From positions 3,619,172-3,683,171 of the forward strand of contig NW_002060945.1 in the NCBI RefSeq assembly GCF_000150275.1: a stretch of 64,000 nucleotides of DNA. The letters run 5' to 3'. Origin of the DNA: Trichoplax adhaerens (taxonomy: Eukaryota > Placozoa > Uniplacotomia > Trichoplacea > Trichoplacidae). The position numbers and the translations under genes are program-made. The notes below the pieces were generated by a model that did no database searches, was not told where the DNA came from, and saw nothing but the letters and a program-made list of their open reading frames with translations. Position 1 is the stretch's first letter. Every line of letters begins with the position of its first letter. Below are positions 1 to 13,408 of the stretch, in pieces.

Positions 1-258
1 CAACAAGCCAGAACAAATAGCAATACTTCTTCGAATGCTGCAGCTGCAAAAACGTCACAGCCTGCTAATTCTACAACTGTTACACCGCAACACCGTCCTA
101 CACGATCTCAGATACGTGGATCTCAGGCACCACCGACTAGTAGTGCACCACCCCATCAGGCTTACCCTGTGATTTCTAATGGTCAAAATAATACTACCAA
201 CGTTACCACAGTTAACAGGCCTAGACCGAGAATGACATTTTCTAACATACCTAGATGA
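1..258 (+). CDS. 3' end of an unidentified gene, low-complexity C-terminal tail (partial)
   Basis: An open frame runs in phase from base 1 to a TGA at 256-258 and encodes 85 residues; the 5' part lies outside the window. The peptide is rich in Asn, Thr, Ser, Pro, Gln and Ala. It ends in a basic stretch with RPRPR followed by MTFSNIPR. There is no recognisable domain, so I do not assign a function. Support for it being a real tail comes from codon-like composition, the absence of stops over 255 bases in AT-rich DNA, and an AATAAA at 379-384, about 120 bases after the stop. The gene would be convergent with the SPATS2-like gene ending at 2127. An acceptor may exist inside this stretch, so the true exon could begin later than base 1. 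Confidence 0.5.
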   Translation, partial: QQARTNSNTSSNAAAAKTSQPANSTTVTPQHRPTRSQIRGSQAPPTSSAPPHQAYPVISNGQNNTTNVTTVNRPRPRMTFSNIPR

Positions 259-378
259 TGACATCTATATGTTATATACTCGTAGGAGGCATCAAAATCT
301 GAAACAATAACTTAAATCTGAAATTCCAGTGATGTATTTGGATGACCTTCATGAACAGGAAACTGTTCGTGACTGCAA

Positions 379-384
379 AATAAA
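379..384 (+). terminator. Candidate poly(A) signal AATAAA
   Basis: A canonical AATAAA lies about 120 bases after the TGA of the partial gene at the window start. A second AATAAA follows at about 479-484. The assignment rests only on hexamer and position. Confidence 0.4.
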
Positions 385-2126
385 CTATATGCATTTATAC
401 CTTATAAGCGACGTTTTCCATTGATTTGAAATAATACAGCTATGAAGACAGTTTACATGTCTGAAAGTTAGTATTGTTAATAAATTTATACTTAGAACTT
501 ATAGCAACCGTTTCGGTGACAACAGTAAAATACTGCTGCTTTTATGTCGTTTATAACCTGAATTATCGTATCTTATGTCATGCTCATTTGTAGCAGTCCC
601 GTCTTTGCACCATATATTAAATTCAATTGATATTTAATTTCTAATAGCTACCCCACGCACATTTATGCAATAATAGCCCTATCTTTGGATCATATTGAAA
701 TTCAGTTAGGATTTAATTTCTAATGGTTAAGCCTATGTTATTATAAACAATTTATATTAATGCCTGTTTTTGCCATCGCAATCAGTTAAAGCCTTCGAGT
801 AATACGAGCACGAGTAGATATTGTAGTAAGATCTATACTGTAACGCATACACTTACAGTATCATTTTTCGAATGATGACCGTACTTTATATGGTATACAG
901 ATGCATCACAATTCCCTTTATATCAAATCATGTTCGCAATAGATTTAAAATTCAGAAATAGCAGCTATAAAATACTATGCTAAATACACAGTAAAACACT
1001 ACACGCTGAGTATAGCACAAGGATGAACGAAATTGCAAGATTCTCAGGCTTGATGAGAAAGTAAGGAAATACGAGATAAAATGGTATACACGACAGTACA
1101 CATCTTACTTGCGACAATTGTATTTATTAACAAATTAAAAGAGGTCAGTCTGTAATCAAGAAACGTTAATAATATACTTTTATCATTGATTGCAATCAAA
1201 TACGTGATCGTATTCACGTTCAGCAAATGTTTATAATATTAATATATCTCAGGTTATTACTGATATGACATATGTATGCTACTTTATGAATTATATTATC
1301 ATTACATTACCGAAATAAACACTAGTTTCTTTTGTTAGTGTTTAGAAGAATTAGCTAAGATTCAATCAGACATTGGTTCTACTAACACTAATAGAATATG
1401 TTCGTGAATTATAAGGAAAAAATTATAGTATCAAAGCGTATTACAAACAAGATCCAGCAAAGTTTGCAACTACTACCTACGATAGATTGTTAATTCAAGA
1501 TTCTGGAATCAATATATGATTACTCGCATGGCAAGATGACGAGGAATTTGAATTTTACAAATAATACAATATCATGAATAAATTTTTAAGCAATTTTCAG
1601 GCCATGGCGAGAGATTCACCAAGAAAAACATCAAAATGGAAATACGCGTACTACTTATAATATGTAATTCTAAGCTTTGTACTAAATTACGGCGTAAATA
1701 TGTAAAATACTCTACGTATATCACTATATGCTACGAATTTAGTATCAATCATTCAGGAGACACACTTGAATTTTATCATTTACAATGGCGTTCTAAAAGT
1801 AAAATAGTATTCTTAGTATGCAATTGAAAAATGATGTAGTTCTTACGAAATCAGCCATAATTTTATGTACTGCATTAAATATGCAAAACTTTTATACTGT
1901 ATCTAGATCAAGAATTAACGTGTTATTGCCAATACTTAATGTCTCTATAAGAAGTAAAATCAATTCATATATTGAATTCGTCTGTGACTCGCGATCATGA
2001 ATATGATTTTATATTGTGATCGGGTATCTTCTTAAATCTAAATATTTACCAAATGCATAAAATTATCCAAAACTGCAATGTAACAATGCTATATGTTTAT
2101 CATATCTCAGATGCTTCCTTGATGTA
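385..2126. other. Intergenic stretch, no gene seen
   Basis: AT-rich DNA between two convergent genes. Short open frames of about 60 codons at 1044-1226, 1636-1827 and 1818-2000 have no recognisable content and no splice-supported partners. I see no repeat cluster, RNA gene or mobile element here. Confidence 0.6.
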
Positions 2127-5100
2127 TCACTCATCCAAATCAAGTTCATCATCTAGACTACCATTACCATTCGTATACGCTGCAGATTTTTGCGACCTTT
2201 GTGGTAAAGACACACTGGCATGATTTTCTGACTTTTCGGAAATTTGATTGACATCAGTTGAATGTTGTAGAAAATCTTTGCAAGTATCATGCCTCAAGTT
2301 TTCTTTAGAGCCGTTGGCAGGATTTATATCTTCACGCCAGTCTTCACCGTCAATGTGGTGATTTCCATTGTGCTTATTATTCCCTAAGTTCTCATTTCTA
2401 CAAGACTCTAGCTGTGAAGACTCCTTACTACTACCACGGCGTTCTGATGTCCCAGTAGTAGTCTGACCATTAGCTGTATCCATTTCTGCTTTCATTGTGC
2501 TATCATTTGATTTCAAATCCATTTTTTCAGTATCTTGAGAATGTTCATATTCTTGACTGTTACTTTCTATTCGTTCCTTATGATCTTCTACTGGTCGTGA
2601 GTTATCGCGAACTTTCGTATAATTTCTAGGCATCGCGGACTGACCGACCGCTTTTGACGCCTCTTCCTGTCTCTGTTTGGCTTTATTTCCTCTTCTGGCA
2701 TTTCTTCCTCGTCTAGACTGACCCATGACTTGTCGATTTGATCGATTACCAAAATTATTACCGTTAATTGCATTATCCATGTCAGCATTTTGTTTGCCCT
2801 TAGCTTTCTTAAGGCTTTGTTGATGAATTTTCTCTGTGTTCACTTCCTTTACAAGATTGTCATCATTCGATTCGATTCCTAAAGCCTCCTTTAAGGCTTC
2901 ACTTACTGTATCTCTGATTGTCTTGTGCTTTTTCGATTTATCTGTTTTCTGAACTAAACTAGTAGTAGACTTTCCACCCTCAGCGCCTTTTATCGTTTTT
3001 GAATTATTTCGTGAGTCATTTGCTGAGCCTAGATATCAATATCCAAATAATTAGTTCGAGATAAGTAAATCAAAGATAAGGAAGGACTAATCTTAAGTAT
3101 AGCAATAGTTACAGCTCGAGGATATTACAGTCACTCTTCATTACCTATAAACTTTTCACCCTTCTTTGCCTTCGATGATGTTCCTACAATTTTTACTCCA
3201 CTATTCTCTTTACATAAATGTTCTATTGGTGCCTTAAAATGTACTAAGATACAAGGAATCGCAATTAGAATCATACGTTTACTTTTCTATTCCAATTTCG
3301 ATTAACACTCATAATTAAAGTCAATTTGAATAAGGAGTAGCAATAATACAAACATCAACGATTACCTGCTCCTAAACATCCAATCAACTATAAAGAAAAA
3401 AAGAATTATAGTTCCATTATAAATCATATGAAACTTCTACAAAATGATAATCACTATAAGCCAGTAATAACTGACATTATCTGCTTCAATAGCATACCTT
3501 AGTTATCTCTTCAGTTCCAGACGCCGAAAAATTGAACTCCATTGCATCAGTATTAATTTGACTATCAGCCAAATAGTTCTATAAGGATTTAGATGGATTT
3601 CCATGTTATATTTCTAAAAAAAACTATTACCAGATAGGATAAATTTCTTACAAGAATATCAGCTTTTAATTCCTCTATCTGCTGTTCATTCATTGCTTCA
3701 GCGGATTCACATTTTATTCGTAAATCACTTGCTCGCTTTTGTATTTCTATCAGCTTAGTTTCTATAATTATATATGATAATCGATTGACAATGAATAATT
3801 GGAGGAGAAATTAAGAAACATTAAATGCTAACAATACTTACCAATTAAATGGCCGCGTTTATTTACTAAACTCTCGAAATATTGTTCACGGTCGTGAATA
3901 CTAAAAGCAACAATTCCAAATCAAGTTTACAATTAACGGTAAAGAACATTAAACTAAAAGACAATTTACAATTAAAGCATGATTAAAACTGTAGTGATCT
4001 CTAATAAATTGTTCTACTATAAATCGACAGAGTTGTTACCTTTGCTTTATCTCATTAAATGTATCGGCAAACTTTAAGTTGATCCCATCAATATTCTAAT
4101 AATTTGGCAATACGACAGTAGTTAAAACCCGCAGGATGGATAAAAATAGATAGCTAAAATTTCGTTAAGAGTAGCAGATATGACAAAGTTATACATTATG
4201 CTAACCAGCTTTAATTGACAATGTTTGATGTCGATTGATTGACTGCTAGTGACAAGTTTGCTTTTCAAATCATCCAGACTGATATCATTCACATCAATAA
4301 AATGGCTAGATGCAGCCAGATTTTTGCTAGGTAATTCTCTGCTTTTGTTTTTTAAACTTTCTGTACCGTTATTTCGTCGTTTACTATTGTTTGCAGTCGT
4401 AGATTCTCGTTCAGTTGGTTTATTGCCTGTCCTTTTAGGGCTAAGATGAGAAGTGTTGGAAGGATTCACCGAAACCTGTGAATTTCCTACAACTTCAACA
4501 ACATATTTGATAAAATTAGTATGGTAAAAAGCGCTAGCGATTAGAAAAGACCATCAAACCATCTGAATTAAACTAACAGCCATTTATTGCACCAAAATTC
4601 ATACGGTAAAATGATTAATATTTTCAAAAATTTGTAAATGAGCGATCACTAATTTTAATTATTACGGTAAGAATTTATTTGGTAAGGATACGCAAACAAT
4701 ACCAGATCTTGTTACAGAACGCAAGTGTAAGGTGAAAAATGTATCATTAAAGATGAGTTTACGACGACATTTAGTTCTTAATCTTCTATATTTCTATATA
4801 TCCCTAATAAAATACGGTAATAATACCCTTCTAGTTCTCTATATTTTAAGAAACTGATTATAGTCATCTCTTGGAAAGTAGCACGTAAGTATATACAGTA
4901 TTATGATAATTATAGTACGACTCTTGATAGTTGCAACTAAGGTTCTTATCAGTACAGTAGCATACATCAATCATTCTAATTTAAAATTTTAACTTTGAAG
5001 TTGTGCAATTTCACATAAGCAACATCATTTAAGGCTTTTCTAGTACCGTGTTAAGTTTGAGTATAACTAACGTAGTATATAAGTCTAGTACTGTTAAAAC

Positions 5101-6974
5101 GCTACATAATATTATACTATTACAGGTAAGAACATATGTAGACATAACATCTATCATTATAATATAAGCGCACTGTATTACCTGGCTTACTTTTCGCCTT
5201 TTTAGATTTTCGGTCCGATATAGATGTGGCAGTAGAAAAACCCTATTAAATTAAAGATCAATAATATTGTGATATTTCATACTGTAAATTGTAACTTTTT
5301 ATTATAATATTTTATAACTGAGATTTTTTCTGAACGACTTTTAGTACTGTAAATATCAATAAGTCACAACGAAGTGAAAATCGATAAAAAAAGTGTCTAA
5401 AATAATTAAGCACCACATCATCAAATCGTTAACTTTTTATGCGTTGCACAGCGGCAACAAAAGATATATAATCTTAATAATGAAAACCAAAAGTGACCTA
5501 AAAGAGAAGCATGCTGTATAATAAATCATGATGATTCTTATCATCTTATTAATTTTAGCGTTTTGTGATTACGTCACGCAGACTTTGATACCATAAGATG
5601 GTACTTTCTAAATTCATTTAACTTTCTACTAAAGTACTTCTATTGCATTATACCAGATTAATTATAACTACAATCTTTAATCTAAGTTTGTCCTAATTTG
5701 AAATTAGAGTTATTACTGAAATACTGTAGCAAGTAATGCTGCAATAATAGGTAACATACTTGTCACTTAAATTAATTAAAATAATGAGTTAGACACAACA
5801 TATTAACAAAAACAACTTCAACAATGTAATCATTTTCAGCTACGTAACACAATTATCACAATATTGTGAATAATTTATCTTTGAAGTAATTGAAGGCATT
5901 CGAATAAAAATCCAAATTAATACTATGAAGTTAAAATCCCCAGAGAGAGGAATGCAAAACATTCGTAAAGCAGATAGAAAACTACAGGTTATGCATGCAG
6001 TGATATCTGTATCCTTATTGCCTCCTTCATTATTAAATGTATGTAGAATGACCCTTGTTTTTTTTTTTTCAGTATTTAATACATATGTAGCATTACATAA
6101 CTAAGAACGTGAAACAGCTAGAAAGAGTATTTAAAATTATTTATTTCAGTGTTGCCATTACGAACCCCTTTTTGTGTACGCCACTCTTGGAGAATGTTTT
6201 CAACACCCTCTAAAAATAATAGATTGATATTAGTACAATAATAAAGATTGTAGCAATGTAAGATATGTACTGTTGATACCCAAATTTCACTACTACTAAA
6301 TGCGCATATAGTGAGCATGTCAACAAAATCATGATATTTTACGAGATGTATCAGATAAATAACTATAAGCCAGTAACTTTTTAAATCATTATTGAACAAC
6401 GCTAGATTGGCATAATGATAGTATGAAAATAGAGATTACAGCAATAGGACATATGTACTGTATGTTTCCATATTACCAAATACTTTGATGCAAGTACACT
6501 AAATACGTTAATAAGGTTATCGTATGTTTCAAGATGTGTTCGATAACAAATTATAAACTAATGGAGTTTAGTAACTATTACTTGAATAACGTTAATAATA
6601 ATCAGAAGTCAAGTAGTTGTAAAATAATTTTTAATGGCTCGGTTTAAAAGGAGCTTACCTATTTTACGACTAGTGTATGCGTATCAAATAAACTACTATT
6701 AAATTTTCTTATAATGCCATTTGCTACGAAATAATGTATATTGCAGCTACTATGAATACTTATGAATTTTGAATCAATGAGCAGTACATGTTATGTATGT
6801 ATCCTTGATTAATTCATTACCAGTACAGTATTATTATAAGCTACAATACATAATACGAAGTTATCATATAATGTGTACCTTCTTCGATCCTAGCCACAGC
6901 CTTTTCAACAACGTAATCACAGGATTGCAGAATCATAATAATTTCATCTTTTGATACGCCAGACACAATACCAG
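2127..6974 (-). CDS. SPATS2: SPATS2/SPATS2L-like protein, spliced (N-terminus not resolved)
   Basis: Ten phase-consistent exons on the minus strand: 6974-6879, 6209-6166, 5242-5182, 4486-4206, 4095-4040, 3900-3842, 3761-3652, 3578-3498, 3232-3145 and 3028-2127, about 592 residues. The first exon encodes a short helical, UBA/CUE-like block (DEIIMILQSCDYVVEKAV) followed by EGVENILQEWRTQKG. This matches the N-terminal block of vertebrate SPATS2 in content and order. The middle exons form a coiled coil (FADTFNEIKQ, then NEQQIEELKADIL), the diagnostic SPATS2 region. The C-terminal 300 residues are polar, with an RRGRNARRG basic motif and an acidic end (DELDLDE). SPATS2 proteins are cytoplasmic and RNA-associated, and their biochemical role is not well defined. 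One donor (GGG|GTTCGT at 6166) is weak. The start exon is missing from this model; a candidate is listed at 11112-11153. Confidence 0.82.
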
Positions 6975-9900
6975 CTATAAAGGATATCTATTGATTGAAA
7001 TACCCATAGAAATTGATTTAATAGTTATAATTAGCAGTCTTCGATACGTATATTAAGAGTATTAAATAAATAAACACGTTCATTGGGGGAAAAAAAAGGT
7101 TTCAAATTATTATGGTTCTGGTAGTACCAAGAGTAAGCAGTATTAGATGTATATAGTAAAAGTATAGATATCATAAAGTTCGGCAGATTTATGTCGAACA
7201 CCCTTTCATATTCAATTATTATCAAAAAGCTTCTTTGTTTGTAATTAATCAGTGACATAGTCTAGATATTATATAAATTCAATTTAAGAAATAATAGAGA
7301 AATCGACTTTGATCCTATAGTTATAATTGTTACCGCTGTCGAATCGTTTCAATCAAAGCATGCTGTCAGTACGATATACGTAAAAAGTACTTTTCAACGA
7401 GTAATCATTACAGATTAACTTTTTTCTTCAGTACGCATACGTATTTTATGTATCTCATCGTTCTCGTAGTAGCATACCGTTATCTCGGTTGGCACTATTT
7501 TTACAGTGACCAAGGCATTCTTTCACAAAAATAAATTATAAAAACTACTGTGAGGTATTCAAGCATTTGCTTGTAGATTGTAAGTTTTTCTAACAAGTAA
7601 AAAATTAATGTCTAATATTGTATTTACTTTTTCAATGAGCATGATTCGTTTTGTCTTATTAAATTAACTCTACCTAATGGAAGGCGAATTGCATCTATCA
7701 GAAAAATCGAATAGGATATTCAGTATGAAATAATTTACTGATAGGATTATCCGCTCAATCCTAAAGAAATTATCTATTTTTATAGTATTTCAAATTGTTT
7801 GATCATGACTAATACTTAAAATTTGTGCGATGAACTATAACATTGATCTATCCAACAGTGTCGTCAAGACATCTACAACATACCATATATGAAGAATAAT
7901 CGTAAAAACTAGGAACTGTACCGGCTACATAGAACTGTATGCCGTACAAGAGTATCAGTGAAGGTCTCGTGATGCACTTATTTAAGCAGTTTCGCATTGA
8001 ATGCATTCCATGATATAGTGAAGCAGGTACGGAATTGTTTAGTTAAAAATCGGTGGTTAATTATAAAATAGTTATTTACAATGTATCTGAAATGCAATCA
8101 ACCTACATAATGAATTGGAAACAGTATTGTGTAGTATCATAACATAAAACGCAGTTTTACTCTGTCCAAATTTCTTCTTCGGTCTAAAAATACTGCAAAT
8201 ACAGTAACTAATTTGAATACAAATTCAATAGGTCACACTACTCCATCAATGGTATAATAGATTGTTAAAGATAGCTTTATCATTGTTTACTGTATGGTGG
8301 AGAGCACAATTTACAATAATATGTTAACCTAATACTTTCTTTCAAAGTTTTGAATGCTCCTAAAGGAAGAAAGCATGTAGCACTATGAGTCGTTATGATC
8401 AGTAAAATCGTGCAGCTAAGGCAAAGTGTTACTTATTAGCAGATCTGAGCAGGATTAAAATATAGTTCAATTATTAACAGATGATGTTATACCCTTAGAC
8501 TAAAATGCGAGAGTATTACAAAAGGAGTACGAACATAGTAACATTGTAATTTGAATGAATATATGTATAGTTACTGTAGTATCTAGAGATTTTTTAAAAG
8601 CAAAAAACATACTATAAACTACATTTTTGAAATTATAACCATGGCAGCCATTCAACATCATCAAGAAAATTAATAGCATATTACCGCATTCCCCATGGTT
8701 GAATGAATCACATATCTTTTATGAAGTTAAATTGAGAAACAGGTGATAGACCAATGTTATAAATGATACCACAGAAATAAGATAAACCGTAATAAATATT
8801 GGATATACGATATGATATTACTTGTTCACGTCTACGGTACTACTTTCAATATAGACCTCGATCGCATCGTCAATACTAAATAGTCAATGCTAGAGATATA
8901 CAATACTACATAAACTACATACAAAAAAGCGTATGCCAAGAACTCGACCACATTAACGCATAGCTATCAGTTATACTGTATAATTGCTATTTCTAAATAA
9001 CTCTTCGCACGGAATACCATTTCTCTCTACAGCAATTGAATAGAAAATAGGCACAATCACACAATGACGACAATGGTGCTATCAAATTAGAACTAATGTT
9101 ATAGTTATTACCCCTTGAATTTAAGAAGAAGCGACTACGTTACTATCAACTGACTGCAGCAATCTTTGTTGGTCAACTTATCCTTGGAATTAATTTCATA
9201 CTACTGTGTTGGACGTTTATGGTAGATTTAGGTATAATCATAATTATAATCGTTTTGGTGGCGTGAGCAAGATGTTTGTTGAAGCATAGATAAACACAGT
9301 CTAGTCTCTCTAGTGAAGCGGTAATACGGCAATAGGCATCCATTACCAACTGAAAATGTTATCAGTACGCGATAGCTATCTATCCTAGCAGATTGACATT
9401 CTAGTCATTGTTGGATTTAGGGAGGCACAATGTATGCTACTTTGTAAATGGTGAATCTGTTTTTATCTAGGCATTCTTACTGGCATGCATCCTAGTAATA
9501 GCGGAGCTGCCTGGATAATAATTTATAAGAATCAATTTCATCAGTTAAATGTACAGTAGATAATTAACACTCCCCGATGGTTTTCAATAGTAGCACACAG
9601 TAGATAAAAAAAAAAAAAATATGACCAATGATATCAGATTTTTCGTCACGAGTGGGCTGTGGAAGATAGATTACAGTTGTTCCTTTTAAGAAGCAAATCT
9701 AAATATTATTAACCAATAATCAATCCATTTTTTGCAAAATTCAATATCTCCAATTTCCTAAACATAAACAGACTTGATTTTAAGGGCAAAGCCTGCAACT
9801 ACGATAGACTGTATCAACAAAACGAAGTGCAGTAGATGTAAAGCAGAATACTGTCCCATGTTGACGCATAGCTATAGACAGGTATATTGCGTGTGAGATA

Positions 9901-11111
9901 ATGTTTACCCATGTCCATTTGCTTGCACATTGTGCAGTATTTGTCGAACTAGTTGAAAATTTTATTAACTTAATTTAAGGAAGACAGTAAACACACCAGT
10001 AAGCTGTACCACTGTCCAATTCTGACTAGGTGGTTACACCTTAAAAGTATTATTCATTCCCCGTTATTTATGCAAAGAACATTGATCAGTCATCATCGCT
10101 ATAAACCGACTATAGTGCCTTGGAAAAAAAAAGTAGAAAAGTTGTTGCTGCAGTTAAAAATGATCATGGTAGAATGATAATGGATTTTCCCATGGTGGTG
10201 ATGAATTGAAGGTAAGACAGTATGCAGCAACCCATTGTAGCTATAAAAGAATTTTTTTCAATCACGGTGAATCAAGCAAGCCAATGTGAAAAAATACTGC
10301 TGACCTGTATTGAAGAGGAAAAAGAGAGAGGGAAAACTGCAACCTACTAGGATTACAAGGACATCAGCGATTCTTTCCAACTCATGGTTGGTTGTTGTCC
10401 ATAAATAAGACACCGTACAGTATTCAGTTAACAAGCTCATTGATGAATTTATCAGGACAATGCAATAAAATATGTATAGTGATCGCACTTTGTTAAGACA
10501 GCAGGTGTACATTGTACAAGGATTGTGGGCAATTGATGGATGATGATGGTCCAAGGTATAAAATTGGGGCACTTTTTTTACTTCGTCTCCAATTTTGACT
10601 GCGATAGAGCTCGATTGTACACAGGTCATTGGTGTTATAAGACTAAGATGGAGTCGAGTACAACATCACCGACTATTGCCACTGTCGATCCTTTGCTACT
10701 GCTGTTGTAGAAGTCGAATGGAGCGGGATTGACTGGATTCATTTATTCCTACAGCATTGACCTTTCTTTTTACATACAAATATTGATTATTCTTAGCAAT
10801 CTCAAGTTGAATTTTCAACCTCTTGACGACTGTACTCTCCTTCTTGATCTTCCTCTAACCGTCAATGATGGATACAACAGGTATAAAAAAAAAAAGGAAA
10901 ATTGGAGACGAAGTAGAGAAAAAAAAAAAAAAATGGTGTAATGTTGGTCGATGACTGTGAAGAGAAACTGCTGTGAAATGATGAGTGTATGACGCACTTT
11001 GCAGTGTTGACGTTAACAAATAACGTCAAAGAAAATGGATGATACAATACTGGCTACGATCAAATAACTGCTAGTCCTTTCTCCATGGTAAGAAATAAAG
11101 GATTGATTTAC
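6975..11111. other. Long intron or 5' flank of the SPATS2-like gene
   Basis: About 4.1 kb without a supported exon. It is AT-rich, with homopolymer A runs near 9607-9620, 10886-10896 and 10918-10932. If 11112-11153 is the start exon, this is one long intron. It would have to contain at least one further small coding exon of 3n+1 bases, because the exon at 6974 begins in a different phase from the end of the candidate start exon. I could not locate that exon. Confidence 0.4.
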
Positions 11112-11153
11112 CTTCATTTTCATTTCCTTCTCGGTGATAGCGTAGTCAGCCAT
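11112..11153 (-). CDS. Candidate start exon, probably of the SPATS2-like gene
   Basis: On the minus strand an ATG at 11153 opens MADYAITEKEMKMK and runs directly into a good donor (AAG|GTAAAT). The start lies in the context AAAATGGCT, and another in-frame ATG is two codons upstream. The short charged peptide, good start context and consensus donor look like a genuine first coding exon. The next minus-strand coding exon I can find is the SPATS2-like exon ending at 6974, so that gene is the most likely owner. The phases require an unidentified intermediate exon. Confidence 0.4.
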
Positions 11154-11370
11154 TTTCATTGGATTGATAGTTGTTGAGGAATGGATTCGCTACCTGCAAG
11201 TAGAGAGGATTAAAGCTGTGGACACTGCACTAAGGAAATCATTAAGGTGAGACGCAATTTCTTCTGACCTGCAATTTAAAAGGATTGACTCAATCATTGA
11301 TAGTTGACCCTACAGTCAAGTTGACAATAAATCCACAATACCATTGACAATAGACAATGCATGACTATGC

Positions 11371-11545
11371 TGTAGTACTGTACTGTACGCAGTACTGTAG
11401 CCATGGCAGTACTGTGCACTGTACACTGTACTGTACAGTACGGTATGTACAGTACAGTACAGTATGAAGTAAAGAGGGAGTACAAACTCAGATTGCGATC
11501 ATCGCCATGACCAGTACGGTATGGTACGGTACGGTATGGTACCAT
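11371..11545. repeat. GTACT/GTACA palindrome cluster
   Basis: Between 11371 and 11465 the sequence is almost entirely overlapping copies of TACTGTA and TACAGTA. These are reverse complements of each other and give nested palindromes. A variant GGTAC tandem (TACGGTA/GGTACGGTA) follows at 11512-11543. It belongs to the same sequence family as the clusters at 12201, 13081, 25550, 46048 and 57931. Confidence 0.75.
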
Positions 11546-12200
11546 TATGGATTGAGATTTTTACAAGAGGCACAAAACTGTTTGTGGACGAGTCACTCAC
11601 TGACCGCACTTGACCTTATCAATCAACACCAACTCAACTACTGACTCATACAGTACTCACGACTGTCGGTGTGACGCTCCAATACGCTGACGAGACAATG
11701 GCCTGGTGCATATGAACGACTGGTACGGGCATTCGTGGTACTCTACACTGTCCAGTAGGTGCTCTATGGTAGACAATGCAAGTCCCTGCCCACTTTTGCG
11801 CCACAGCCCTGTATCGAAACCTGAAGTGGATTCATACTAGTACTAGTGTCAGTCTGCCCCTACTGACGTACTATCACCAATGAAGGCCAACACTCTAATA
11901 CGGGAATGACTGGACGGGACAGACAGTTGAATAACACAGACTTGGCATGCAGATCGAAGAGAGGGTATGCGATATGACACGCAGTTTTGTACCCATTGGT
12001 CTGCGCTTTCCGTTTTAAATCCCCTGCTACTGGATCGGTCAATAATCATTATAATGAATAAAAATCAATCAATCAATCCTTCTTTTTCAACACCAAAGTA
12101 TTACAGGAAAACATAAAGTCATTAGGTCTGCTGCTACTGATTGACCGACCGCTGTATCATAGTGCTCTTTCACTGCAAAGTAGAGTATGGAGATTACTCG

Positions 12201-12318
12201 ATAGTACAGTAGTACAGTTGTCCTGTACTGTACATTAGGTACATTACTGTCAGAGAGATACAGTAGTGTACTGTATACTTCCCAGTAGGCCGTCTCTGAC
12301 GCTGTACATTGTACAACA
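12201..12318. repeat. GTACT/GTACA palindrome cluster
   Basis: A loose cluster of ATAGTACAGTAGTACAG, CCTGTACTGTACA and GTAGTGTACTGTATA elements, ending with TGTACATTGTACA. Each is a short self-complementary GTAC core. Confidence 0.65.
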
Positions 12319-13080
12319 GGGGGTAAAAGCTTAAATACTCAATACTAACTAGTGTTACACCGGCAGTTGTGATTCAATGGCTCTTTGAAAGTTATTCACT
12401 GTCAGTAGACTTGGTGCTGAGGATTATTTGCATAATCCATTTGACTTTCAATATACAAGAAATTAAATCGAGCTACTTGCCAATTACGTAATCCGCAAGT
12501 ACAATAGTCGCATTGGAATGCAGTTACTGTACAACTATGTATCACGTATCTACCAAGGTAATGTATCAGGCAGTCATTTACGGAATTCTATTTTTTTCTG
12601 TCTCTCTGTCATGTCTGACTGCTTTTACAGCTGCGCCCTATCCTGTAAGTACTCGTGATCAAGTTGGTTTCAGTTTCACACAGTACGGTGTACGGGTTGC
12701 AGTCATCTGATAGAGTAAAGTAAGTAGTAGAGTAGTCAGCCTCTATCCTTTTTTCAGTAAAATCATAGCTACAGTCTTTCTCTTTCTTTTTAGTAGTCGC
12801 GGGTAATGTTGAATGATTGTACCGTTCTAGACTACGAAAAACCATCATTAAAATAGGTCTTTTTATGGACTCAGCGGTCTACAGGAAGTCGTCCATGCCA
12901 TGTACATTGTACAGTAACAAAGAAATCGATTGGCTGATGGAGCTACTGTAGTCTGATACGCTTACACTTATTGCGTTTTTTGCAGATGAATTAACCATTA
13001 AGAGTACGGTCTGCATAGTCAACCCAGTACTGTATAGTCCTGATTTAGATCCACACCTATCCGAGGAAAAGCCCCAGCTT

Positions 13081-13181
13081 ACAGTGCAGTACTGTTAAGA
13101 GTCGCTGCTGTACAGTACAATGTACTGTACTGTACTGTACTGTACAGTATTACTACCGTACAGTACGTGTATCGCGTACTG
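13081..13181. repeat. GTACT pentamer tandem and palindrome, upstream of PLEKHA8
   Basis: Contains an uninterrupted pentamer run (repeated GTACT) that inverts into CAGTA at about 13140, then a second arm CCGTACAGTACG. It ends about 230 bases upstream of the PLEKHA8 start codon. Confidence 0.75.
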
Positions 13182-13408
13182 TATCACCTTTCTGGACTAC
13201 AGATCTATCACTACCTCAACTGTGCCATACACTAGGATATTGAGTTGTAAGCTGTATCAGTACCAACAGGCGGCTTCTCCATCCATTATAAAATGACGCG
13301 TAGCTGGTGTCACTAGACCTGACCGTGTCATCAACGTAGAGAGTGAAGCGAACATGACTGCATCAGTGAATAAATGATTGCTATAGTGACTAACAAGAAA
13401 AGGAAAAA

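Larger units (their letters stand above)
11154..13408. promoter_or_regulatory. Intergenic region between divergent SPATS2-like and PLEKHA8 genes
   Basis: About 2.25 kb lies between the candidate SPATS2-like start and the PLEKHA8 start codon, so it probably holds both promoters. Its most conspicuous content is three clusters of GTAC-containing palindromes, listed separately. GC content is visibly higher than in the flanking introns. No TATA box or other core element can be assigned with confidence. Open frames here, such as 11294-11545 and 12609-12848, are made largely of repeat sequence and are not called. Confidence 0.45.
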
